Shown: piece by piece, positions 1 to 5,956 of the stretch
Numbering within the stretch: position 1 is the first letter of the stretch
How the letters are laid out: each line of letters begins with the position of its first letter
Source of the DNA: Armatimonadota bacterium
GTDB taxonomy: Bacteria; Sysuimicrobiota; Sysuimicrobiia; Sysuimicrobiales; JACQTN01
Assembly (NCBI GenBank): GCA_016210785.1
Contig: JACQTN010000545.1
Location: 1-12,240 of the forward strand
Direction of reading: 5' to 3'
Length of the DNA stretch: 12,240 nt
Position numbers and translations under genes: made by a program
The notes under the pieces: generated by a model
The model's database searches: none
Told to the model about the DNA's origin: nothing
The model's input: only the letters and a program-made list of their open reading frames with translations

Positions 1-112
1 GAAATGCTCCGAAGCTGCGTGGGTGGTGCCAGATCAGCATGCTCCTTGCACAGGGTGGCGGACGCCTATGATGACGGAGCACCTTGTACGGAGTGACCGG
101 GGCTAGCGGGGC
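1..112. other. Leading non-coding stretch, no gene recognised
   Basis: No convincing coding sequence. One frame stays open from base 1 to a TGA at 94-96, but its translation is Cys-rich and unlike a known protein. An inverted repeat TGCTCCG (5-11) / CGGAGCA (75-81) could form a loose hairpin. No clear -10/-35 pair is visible ahead of the first gene. It may be the tail of an intergenic region that begins outside the window. Confidence 0.3.
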
Positions 113-412
113 ATGCGCCGGATCGTCTTCTTCGGGATGTTCGCCGTAGCCATCTGGGCGCTCGCGGAGCTGTGGGCCCTGGCCGGGCCGGTGTGGGAGC
201 AGCGCTCGGGGGGCCCCTGGCCGGCCGCCCTCGGGTACGCCGCGCTCCTGGTGGGAAGCTTCCTCTACCTGGGGTTCCTGCTGTATGAGGCGGACCGGGC
301 CGCGGGACGCGTGAAGCGGCCCATCGCCTTGTACGACCGCTGGATCGCTGCCAAGCAGCGGAGGATCAACAAGGGTTCAGGGGACTCACGGCGGCTCACG
401 AGGGAGGCGTGA
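113..412 (+). CDS. Small two-helix membrane protein, unknown function
   Basis: I do not recognise this 99-residue protein. Two hydrophobic segments are visible, at about residues 4-26 and 37-58, joined by a short loop rich in Gly, Pro and Trp. The C-terminal 40 residues are basic (RVKRP, KQRRINK) and would sit in the cytoplasm by the positive-inside rule. The shine-Dalgarno-like sequence is weak (GGGG about 4 nt before the ATG). Its TGA (410-412) overlaps the next ATG by one base, so the two are probably translated together. The protein could be an accessory or assembly factor of a membrane complex, but nothing in the sequence shows this. The ATG at 137 is an alternative start but would remove part of the first helix. 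Confidence 0.6.
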   Translation: MRRIVFFGMFAVAIWALAELWALAGPVWEQRSGGPWPAALGYAALLVGSFLYLGFLLYEADRAAGRVKRPIALYDRWIAAKQRRINKGSGDSRRLTREA

Positions 413-606
413 TGGACGACGGGCGTCGCCGGTACGGACTGGTGCTGTTGCTGCTGATCGCCGCCGCGGCGGTGTGCGCGGTCGGGGTGCTCGTGGGCGA
501 GCTGACGGGGCGGTGGAACCTGGGCGGCGTCTTCCTGGGCGTGCTGCTCATCGTCTACTCGTTCATCGTCCTGGTGTTGCGCAAGGGCGGGTTCACTCAG
601 GCTTAG
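412..606 (+). CDS. Small two-helix membrane protein, unknown function
   Basis: A 64-residue protein with two predicted membrane helices (about 9-30 and 37-56) and short charged ends (DDGRRR at the N-terminus, RKGG near the C-terminus). The ATG at 412 is preferred over the GTG directly before it: AGGGAGG at 401-407 lies about 4 nt upstream and the ATG overlaps the stop of the preceding gene (TGATG). It forms a translationally coupled pair with the upstream two-helix protein. No family recognised. A structured repeat begins 6 nt after its stop codon. Confidence 0.6.
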   Translation: MDDGRRRYGLVLLLLIAAAAVCAVGVLVGELTGRWNLGGVFLGVLLIVYSFIVLVLRKGGFTQA

Positions 607-611
607 CAGGT

Positions 612-945
612 AAGGTTGGGCGGAGTGACTTTACGCCACTCCGCCCTCCACCAAGTGTCCGACGAGGGGAGGGCCTTCGCGGCACGTGCGACGTTCTTAC
701 GAGGCGCGCCGTTCTACCGCGCGGCACGTTCAACGTCGGTGCAAGGTGCGCCACTCTGCCGCGCTCACCGGACTCACGGCGCACCGCCTCACGGCGCACC
801 TGCGACGGTGTGGGTTCCGGAACACAGATGATGCTCGGACTGACCCACCTGAAATCTCTGGACTGCCTCTGCAGTGGGCAGGTCGAAGCTCTGCAGAGAT
901 TGCAGGCGGGTCACAGGCTCAGCCGGTCCTGCGCATGAATGAGGC
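612..945 (+). repeat. Structured intergenic repeat, copy 1
   Basis: This fills most of the 382-base gap between genes. It matches 8047-8376 and the start of the stretch at 12104. It opens with AAGGTTGGG and a perfect 10-bp hairpin (arms 618-627 and 637-646, 9-nt loop). A block conserved in all copies follows (GTGTCCGAC, then a G-rich run and CCTTCGCGGCACGTG). Two modules start with GGCACGT at 681 and 723; the second ends in a 26-nt core (757-782) containing CCGCGCTCACC and GGACTCACGGCG, while the first is shortened after TACCGCGC. The tail has GATGATGCTCGG (827-838), a long hairpin found only in this copy, and GCATGAATGAGGC (933-945). No terminal inverted repeats or transposase seen. The strand is given as that of the upstream gene. 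Confidence 0.8.
841..913 (+). other. Long stem-loop upstream of the cytochrome b cluster
   Basis: Arms 841-860 and 894-913 pair over 20 positions with one mismatch (852/902) and one G-T pair. The 33-nt loop holds a smaller perfect hairpin, ACTGC-ctct-GCAGT (862-875). It sits in the tail of repeat copy 1, where copy 2 has only a short hairpin (CAGC-caa-GCTG, 8346-8356). There is no T-run, so it is not a standard intrinsic terminator. It lies about 75 nt before the cytochrome b start and could act as a leader structure or RNA-stability element. Confidence 0.5.
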
Positions 946-988
946 AAAGGTTTACTGAGAGGCGCTCGTAGGCGGGGAGGCGTACACG

Positions 989-2206
989 GTGTACAAGCGC
1001 TGGCTTCGGGCCCTGCAGCGTGCCACCCTCAGGGTGGACGTCTTCATCAACCGCGTCTATCCCAGCGAGTGGAACCCGCTGTACTTCACGGGCGGCCTGG
1101 GCAACCTGTTCCTGGTGGTGCTGGTGCTGTCGGGGATCTTCATCTTCCTCTACTACATGCCGTCCATCGACAGCGCGCACAACTCCGTCAGCTACCTGAC
1201 CGAGCGGGTTCCCTACGGCGGGCTGATTCGCGGCATCCACCGATACGCCGCGGACGGCTTCATGCTGGCCATCCTGCTGCACCTGTTCCGGAACTGGTTC
1301 ACCGACCGCTACCTGTTCTCGCGGGACAGCCCGTGGATCTCCGGCATGTTCCTGCTGGGCTTCGCCGGATTCGTGGGCGTCAATGGCTACATGATGGCCT
1401 GGGACGACCGCGGCCAGGCGCTGCTGGCGATGACGGTGCGCGTGCTGGAGAGCATCAACCTGCGCCTGCCGTTCCTGGTCATCACCACACACCCCCTGGG
1501 GTTCGGCGGCATCGAGTGGGTGCACGTGGGCCGCGCCACCGCGGACCTGCTCACGGCAGGTCCGGGCATCGGGGAGGGGACACTGGTCCGTCTGCTCTAC
1601 ATGCACGTCGTGCCGGCCTCCACGCTATTCCTGCTGCTGTGGTGGCACTACGTGCGGCTGCGCCATCCCAAGATCTGGCCGCCCGCCACGTGGGTGCTGT
1701 TCTGCCTGGGCGCGGTGACCTTCTTTGCCGCGGTGGTGCCCGCGGTGAGCGGCACCCCGGCCCAGCCGGCCGGGAAGCCCGCCGCGTTCCCGCTGGACGT
1801 CTTCTACCTGCTGCCGTACTGGCTGCTGAAGTTCATGGGGCCGGTGGTGGTGGTGGTGCTGGGCGTGGCCGTCTTCGCGTACGGGTTCTACATCCCATAC
1901 CAGATGCGGGAGGAGCAGATCGAGCCGCTGCGCCATGCCGGCAAGGCGATCGTCATCGAGCCCAACTGCACCGGCTGCGAGCTGTGCTACTACGACTGCC
2001 CCTACAACGCCATCGTGATGGCGTCCTCCCCGCGGCCCGGCCAGACCCGCGCGGCCGCCAACCGGAAGCTGGTGGCGATCGTGCTGGACTCCCGGTGCGT
2101 GGAGTGCGGGATCTGCATCGGGGCCTGCCCCTTCCAGGCCCTGGAGCTGCCGCAGATCACCGAAGCCCAAATCCAGGAGAAGGTGCTGGCGGCATGTCGG
2201 ACCTGA
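989..2206 (+). CDS. Cytochrome b fused to a 2x[4Fe-4S] ferredoxin domain
   Basis: A 405-residue quinone-reactive membrane protein. The N-terminal part (about 1-230) is a bc1/b6-type cytochrome b with four helices. Its heme-b ligands are H84 and H98 on one helix and H206 and H220 on another, both pairs with 13 residues between them; b6-type proteins usually have 14 in the second pair. Two more hydrophobic segments follow (about 234-253 and 272-300). In the region where bc-type proteins carry PEWY, the sequence reads FPLDVFYLLPYW, so the usual Qo glutamate motif is missing. The C-terminal domain carries two cluster motifs, C327/C330/C333/C337 and C370/C373/C376/C380, each last Cys followed by Pro, and probably faces the cytoplasm. 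The GTG start follows GGGGAGG at 974-980. The 3' end overlaps the next gene by 13 nt. No Rieske gene is present in the window. It likely moves electrons between menaquinol and the next gene's product. Confidence 0.9.
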   Translation: MYKRWLRALQRATLRVDVFINRVYPSEWNPLYFTGGLGNLFLVVLVLSGIFIFLYYMPSIDSAHNSVSYLTERVPYGGLIRGIHRYAADGFMLAILLHLFRNWFTDRYLFSRDSPWISGMFLLGFAGFVGVNGYMMAWDDRGQALLAMTVRVLESINLRLPFLVITTHPLGFGGIEWVHVGRATADLLTAGPGIGEGTLVRLLYMHVVPASTLFLLLWWHYVRLRHPKIWPPATWVLFCLGAVTFFAAVVPAVSGTPAQPAGKPAAFPLDVFYLLPYWLLKFMGPVVVVVLGVAVFAYGFYIPYQMREEQIEPLRHAGKAIVIEPNCTGCELCYYDCPYNAIVMASSPRPGQTRAAANRKLVAIVLDSRCVECGICIGACPFQALELPQITEAQIQEKVLAACRT

Positions 2207-2628
2207 GCCCTAAGATCATTGGTTTCGTGTGCGACTGGAGCGTGGCGCTGGCCGAGGCGGTGACCGAGGACGGCCGGCTGCGGGCGCTGCCCAACGTGCA
2301 CATCATCATGGTCCCGTGCTCGGGCTTCCTGCGACCCCAGTGGGTGGAACTGGCGCTGAAGCAGGGCGCCGACGGCGCCTTCGTCTGCGGCTGTCCCTAT
2401 GGCGACTGCCTGAACCGGGAGGGCAACTACCTGATCCGGGACCGCATCCAGCAGATGCGGCGCCGGCTGCAGCGCCAGCGGGTGGACCCCGACCGCGTGG
2501 CGATGATCGCGTACGGGTTCCACGACGGGGAAGCGTTCATCGCCGCCGTGCGGGAGTTCGCCGATCGCGTGCGGGCCATGGGCACGGCGGCGCCGTCCGC
2601 CAGGGCGCCAGTATCGGGCAGCTCGTAG
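2194..2628 (+). CDS. MvhD/FlpD-type iron-sulfur protein (hydrogenase delta subunit family)
   Basis: A 144-residue soluble protein of the family that includes methyl-viologen-reducing hydrogenase delta subunit MvhD, which carries a [2Fe-2S] cluster and passes electrons between hydrogenase or formate dehydrogenase and heterodisulfide reductase. Visible marks are C13, C42 in VPCSGFLRP, and C65, C67 and C72 in FVCGCPYGDC, followed by the usual EGNY (77-79). The ATG at 2194 is chosen because AGGAGAAGG lies about 10 nt upstream and the resulting length suits the family. It overlaps the cytochrome b-ferredoxin gene by 13 nt, which implies coupled translation and a direct redox partnership with the ferredoxin domain. 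No hdrA, hdrBC or hydrogenase gene lies in the window, so the cytoplasmic partner is unknown. The C-terminal 15 residues are low-complexity Ala/Ser/Pro. Confidence 0.85.
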   Translation: MSDLSPKIIGFVCDWSVALAEAVTEDGRLRALPNVHIIMVPCSGFLRPQWVELALKQGADGAFVCGCPYGDCLNREGNYLIRDRIQQMRRRLQRQRVDPDRVAMIAYGFHDGEAFIAAVREFADRVRAMGTAAPSARAPVSGSS

Positions 2629-2731
2629 GCGTACCCGCCAGGACCTGTCGCGGTCCGGAGACCGCCGTCTCGGTGGTGGTGACGTTGGCGCGCCCGAGCC
2701 GCCGGGGCGGGCGTCGGGAGGAGGTGAGGGC

Positions 2732-2842
2732 ATGCCCCCCAAGCGCACGCTGGGAGTGACGATCGCCTACATCGTGTTCTACGTGCTCTTTTTCGCGCTG
2801 CTGACCCTCATCAGCATGTTCGGGATGATTGCGGAGGTCTGA
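2732..2842 (+). CDS. 36-residue single-helix protein, probable oxidase-type small subunit
   Basis: A short gene with a strong ribosome binding site, AGGAGGTGAGG at about 2719-2728, just ahead of ATG 2732. The product has a basic start (MPPKRT) and one membrane helix at about residues 9-32, ending MIAEV before the stop. Size, topology and position directly before a CcoN-like gene match the tiny subunits of heme-copper oxidases (CcoQ of cbb3, subunit IIa of ba3), but I see no diagnostic motif. The 103-nt gap before it contains a perfect 6-bp stem with a CGGA tetraloop (2650-2655/2660-2665). Confidence 0.65.
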   Translation: MPPKRTLGVTIAYIVFYVLFFALLTLISMFGMIAEV

Positions 2843-2870
2843 CCACCGGTCTTCATGGAGAGTCTCGACG

Positions 2871-4280
2871 ATGGGATCCCTGGTCGACTGGGTCGCACCC
2901 CAGACTGAGGACAGCGCCGCCCGGCGCTTCCTGTACTCCTCTGTCTTCTGGCTGCTGGTCGGCGTGCTGCTGGGGCTGACCATGGTCGTCAAGGTCCTGG
3001 TCCCCGACCTGCTGGGCGGCGTGGCCTGGCTGTCTTTCGGCCGGATCCGCCAGATCCACGTGGACCTGGGGCTCTTCGGTTTCCTGAGCGCCGCCCTCCT
3101 GGCCGCCGCCTGCTTCGTGGTGCCGCGCCTGTGCCGTGCCCCGCTGGCCGGGGAGCGGGCTGCCAACCTGGCGGTGTGGGCCTGGAACGCGGCGGCGGCG
3201 CTGGCGGTGATTACGCTGGCGGGCGGGCAGACGCGGGGCCGGGAGTGGGGCGAGGCGGTCTGGTCGGTGGATCTCCTGCGCCTGGCTGCCTTTGTGCTGC
3301 TGTGGTTCGCCGTCTTTCGCACGATCCGCCGGCGCCGGTCGCCCGAGATGTACGTCACGCTGTGGTACCTGGCGGCGGCGCTGGTGTGGGGGCCGATGGT
3401 GCTGTTCTTCGGCAAAGGTCTGTGGGCGCCGGCCACGCCCTACGCGGGCGTGGTGGAGGCGCTGGCGGGATGGTTCACCGGGCACGGCATGATCACGCTG
3501 TGGGCCGGCGCGCTGGCACTTGGCGTCGCGTATTACCTCGTGCCCAGGCTCAGCGGCAACCCGCTGTACAGCGTCACGCTGGCCGCGGTGGGGTTCTACG
3601 GGCTCGCGTTGTTCGGGCCGTTCGCCGGCCCCCTCCCGAGCGTGGGCGGCCCGGCACCGTACTGGCTGCAGACCGTGGCCGTGGTGGCGGGCGTCATGCT
3701 GCTGATCCCCGGGCTGAGCGCGGCCACCAATCTCTGGAGGACCCTGGGCGGCGCGTGGGACCGGGTCCGCGCCGACGTGGCGCTGGCCTTCGCCGTGGTG
3801 GGCATCCTGGCGTACCTGCTCTCCGTGGTGCAGGGAGCGCTGGCAGCGCTGCGGGTCGTCCACAACTTCCTGGCCTTTACCCAGTGGGGCGCCGGCCAGA
3901 CGATGCTGACACTGGGCCTGGCGTACGGCTCCTTTGCCCTGGCTGCGGTGTACCACATGCTGCCCGCCGTCACCGGGCGGCGGCTGTATAGCGAGCGCCT
4001 GGCGTGGTGGCACTTCTGGCTGTCGGTGCTGGGCTGGGTCGTCTTCCTGTCCCTGTTCTGGGTGGCCGGGCTCGTGGAAGGCGTGATGTGGAACGCCGGC
4101 GCCACGCCGTTCATCGCCTCCGTGAAGGCCACGGTCCCGCTGTGGGCCGGGCGGCTCGTGGCGGGGACCGCGATCGTGACCGCCCAGGTGCTGTTCGCGT
4201 ACAATGTCTACTCCACGGCGGTGGCCGGAACGACAGTGCCCGCGGCGGAGCGGGAGCGCGAGGCGGTGGCGACGGCATAG
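2871..4280 (+). CDS. CcoN-like heme-copper oxidase subunit I homologue lacking most metal and heme ligands
   Basis: A 469-residue, about 12-helix membrane protein that aligns by eye with cbb3 oxidase subunit I. Shared features are FGRIRQIH (56-63), GHGMITLWAG (204-213), YYLVPRLSGNPLYS (221-234), WLQT...MLLIPG (265-281), LGGAWDRVR (292-300), WWHFWL (379-384) and WVAGLVEGVMW (397-407). The ligands are the odd part. H63 (low-spin heme side) and H205 (first CuB ligand position) remain. The CuB His-His pair after GP is Phe-Ala (GPFAGP, 249-254). The helix-10 heme histidines (GHVH in cbb3) are Q343 and M345 within WGAGQTM. O2 reduction is therefore unlikely; the role may be structural, quinone-binding or heme-b binding. 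ATG 2871 follows GGAGAG; an upstream TTG in frame at 2829 has no support. It lies 28 nt after the small single-helix gene and before a CcoO-like cytochrome c. Confidence 0.85.
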   Translation: MGSLVDWVAPQTEDSAARRFLYSSVFWLLVGVLLGLTMVVKVLVPDLLGGVAWLSFGRIRQIHVDLGLFGFLSAALLAAACFVVPRLCRAPLAGERAANLAVWAWNAAAALAVITLAGGQTRGREWGEAVWSVDLLRLAAFVLLWFAVFRTIRRRRSPEMYVTLWYLAAALVWGPMVLFFGKGLWAPATPYAGVVEALAGWFTGHGMITLWAGALALGVAYYLVPRLSGNPLYSVTLAAVGFYGLALFGPFAGPLPSVGGPAPYWLQTVAVVAGVMLLIPGLSAATNLWRTLGGAWDRVRADVALAFAVVGILAYLLSVVQGALAALRVVHNFLAFTQWGAGQTMLTLGLAYGSFALAAVYHMLPAVTGRRLYSERLAWWHFWLSVLGWVVFLSLFWVAGLVEGVMWNAGATPFIASVKATVPLWAGRLVAGTAIVTAQVLFAYNVYSTAVAGTTVPAAEREREAVATA

Positions 4281-4316
4281 TTTACGGATGCAGGGAAGGA
4301 TCAAACGGAGGAGACG

Positions 4317-4799
4317 ATGCCGCAGAGCCTCAACAGAATCGTGGTGACGGCCGTCGGGCTGCTGGTGCTGGGCGTGCTGGTCACGCTGGTGCTGCCGGCG
4401 GGGGATGAGGCGCTGCATCGTTCCTCGCAGGAGAAGAAGCCGCTGACGGCGCTGGAGGAACGGGGACGGCAGGTGTTCCTGCGCGAGGGGTGTTGGGCCT
4501 GCCACACCGAGCAGGTGCGGGCGATCGAGGCCGGGTTCGCCCACATCCGCCAGCCGGGCGATATCGGCGCTGCTTCGGAGGGTGGAGAGTACGCCGCGCG
4601 CAGCCCCGCGCTGCTTGGGGCGCGCCGTCGCGGTCCCGATCTGACCCGCGTCGGGACGCGCCTGTCCAGCAAGGAGTGGCACGTCCGACACCACCAGGAC
4701 CCGCAGGCGGCCAGCACGGGATCCATCATGCAACCGTACGGGTATCTCTCCCAGGCCGACCTGGACGCGCTGGCGGCCTACATGCTCAGCCTGAAGTGA
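4317..4799 (+). CDS. Membrane-anchored monoheme cytochrome c, CcoO-like
   Basis: A 160-residue cytochrome c resembling subunit II (CcoO) of cbb3 oxidase. One N-terminal helix (about 9-27) anchors a periplasmic domain with heme motif CWACH (C59, C62, H63). The CcoO-like block GARRRGPDLTRVG (101-113), a Trp-His pair (WH, 121-122), and a likely axial Met at M138 in SIMQPYGYL follow. The start has a strong GGAGGAG at 4306-4312. It follows the CcoN-like gene after 36 nt, the usual ccoN-ccoO order, although the partner subunit has lost its catalytic ligands. It probably carries electrons between the membrane complex and the next cytochrome c or the cupredoxin. Confidence 0.88.
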   Translation: MPQSLNRIVVTAVGLLVLGVLVTLVLPAGDEALHRSSQEKKPLTALEERGRQVFLREGCWACHTEQVRAIEAGFAHIRQPGDIGAASEGGEYAARSPALLGARRRGPDLTRVGTRLSSKEWHVRHHQDPQAASTGSIMQPYGYLSQADLDALAAYMLSLK

Positions 4800-4844
4800 G
4801 CGCGACATCTTCCGACGGGCTCAGGACAGGGAGGCAATCATCGC

Positions 4845-5513
4845 ATGGCGCAGCAGCCCAAGACGCAACAGGCTGAGCCGCAGCCCCCGCAGGAGCGGCA
4901 GCTCGGCGGATTTCTGGTGCGCGAGGGGCGCGTCCCGTGGGGCCTGCTCCTCCTGTACGCCGTGCTGCCGCTGTGGGGCATCTACTACATGTTCAGCGGG
5001 CTCTCCGCCCCGGAGATCACGCCCAGGCCGCCCGTGGCCGTGGCGCCCCCGGCGGCCCCTGGCGCGCCTGCCCCGGGCGCGCCAGGGGCCGCACCGCCGC
5101 GTCCCGGCGCCCCACCCACGCCCGCCGCGCCGCGCCCGCCCGACGCGTTCACGAAGCAGGCCCAGGAGATCATCGCCTCCGTGCCCGAGGCGGAGCGTGG
5201 CAAGACGCGCCCCCAGGTGAGCCCGGCGGCCCTCGCCGCGGCAAAGCAGCAGTTCGGCTCGCTGTGCGCCATCTGTCACGGCCCGCAGGGGCGTGGCGAC
5301 GGTCCCGCGGGGGCCGGCATGACGCCTCCGCCCATGAACTTCGCGGCCGGCTCATTTGTCAACATCCCGGAGGGCGTGACCTTTTACGTCGTCAAGCACG
5401 CCGTGATGGTGGGAGGGAAACCGCGCAGCGCGATGCCGCCCTTCGGGTCGTCGCTGAGCGACGAGCAGATCTGGGCCCTGGTCGCCTACCTGCGGGATAC
5501 CTTCGCGAAATAG
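4845..5513 (+). CDS. Membrane-anchored cytochrome c with a Pro/Ala-rich linker
   Basis: A 222-residue protein with a short cytoplasmic N-terminus rich in Gln and Pro, one membrane helix (about 31-50, VPWGLLLLYAVLPLWG), a Pro/Ala/Gly linker (about 57-100) and a class-I cytochrome c domain. Heme motif CAICH (C141, C144, H145) is followed by GPQGRGDG and a likely axial Met M197 in SAMPPFG; the ending DEQIWALVAYLRD is typical of the family. The layout resembles CcoP-type or tethered electron-shuttle cytochromes, but with a single heme. GGGAGG lies about 10 nt before the ATG. The linker DNA contains a perfect 17-bp inverted repeat (5052-5092). It probably delivers electrons over a distance through its flexible tether. 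Confidence 0.88.
   Translation: MAQQPKTQQAEPQPPQERQLGGFLVREGRVPWGLLLLYAVLPLWGIYYMFSGLSAPEITPRPPVAVAPPAAPGAPAPGAPGAAPPRPGAPPTPAAPRPPDAFTKQAQEIIASVPEAERGKTRPQVSPAALAAAKQQFGSLCAICHGPQGRGDGPAGAGMTPPPMNFAAGSFVNIPEGVTFYVVKHAVMVGGKPRSAMPPFGSSLSDEQIWALVAYLRDTFAK
5052..5092. repeat. Perfect 17-bp inverted repeat inside the cytochrome c linker
   Basis: Arms 5052-5068 and 5076-5092 are exact reverse complements with a 7-nt loop (TGCCCCG). They lie wholly in the Pro/Ala/Gly linker codons. The stem is nearly all G-C and would be very stable in mRNA. It may be a by-product of low-complexity Pro/Ala/Gly coding, or a real translation or mRNA-processing element. Confidence 0.6.
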
Positions 5514-5599
5514 ACCCCTCGAGACATCTTTCGCGGCCGCCGGGGTGTTTGGCCGAAGTCCCCGCGCTAGGCCCGTGACCACCGCCGGGAGAGAATGAC

Positions 5600-5956
5600 G
5601 TGACCTGGCACAGGAGCGGCATCCTCATCACGGCGGCGGCGGTCGTCCTGGCCGCGTGCGGCGGGCCGTTCCGGAAACCCGCGCAGGCGCCCCACGAAAT
5701 CCGCCTGACGGAGAAGGAATGGGCCATCGAGCCAAAGAACGCCAGGGTGGCGGCGGGCATGGTCACGATCACCGTGATCAACCAGGGGACCGTCGAGCAC
5801 AACTTCGTGATCGAGCGCGTGGTCACCATTGAGCGCATCCAGCCTCGGGAGTCGAAAGCGGTGCAGGTCAACCTCAGCCCGGGCACATATCAACTCCTGT
5901 GCACGCTGCCGGGGCACCGCGAGGCCGGCATGACCGCGATCCTGAGGGTGGAATAG
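5600..5956 (+). CDS. Type-1 copper (cupredoxin) lipoprotein
   Basis: A 118-residue small blue-copper protein. The N-terminus is a lipoprotein signal, with hydrophobic residues 8-18 and lipobox LAAC (C20 would be lipidated), giving an outward-facing membrane-tethered protein. The cupredoxin fold is indicated by EWAIEPKNARVAAG and VTITVINQGTVEHNF. The copper ligands are H67, C101, H106 and M111 (C-x4-H-x4-M), a full type-1 set. GTG 5600 follows GGGAGAG with 6 nt spacing. It comes 86 nt after the tethered cytochrome c gene and is a plausible electron acceptor or donor for that cytochrome. The stop overlaps the next start by one base. Confidence 0.87.
   Translation: MTWHRSGILITAAAVVLAACGGPFRKPAQAPHEIRLTEKEWAIEPKNARVAAGMVTITVINQGTVEHNFVIERVVTIERIQPRESKAVQVNLSPGTYQLLCTLPGHREAGMTAILRVE

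Noticed and set aside
616-831. Open frame inside repeat copy 1, similar to frames in copies 2 and 3 (LRGAP, CRAHRTHGAP-like words)
   Set aside because: The frame is broken in copy 2 by length changes, starts at TTG without a ribosome binding site, and changes in the opening stem are compensatory for pairing rather than synonymous. Similar peptides follow from similar DNA.
612-945. Insertion sequence or classic MITE
   Set aside because: No transposase, no matching terminal inverted repeats and no target-site duplication could be seen at the ends of copies 1 and 2.
2650-2665. Small hairpin (6-bp stem, CGGA loop) between the MvhD-type gene and the 36-residue gene
   Set aside because: Too short and too GC-biased a region to support a regulatory call; mentioned only in the gene entry.
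2853-4808. Very long antisense open frame (651 codons) opposite the CcoN-like and CcoO-like genes
   Set aside because: It is a shadow of GC-rich coding DNA: the sense frames carry clear family motifs, while the antisense product is low-complexity His/Gln/Arg/Gly-rich without domain marks or a ribosome binding site.
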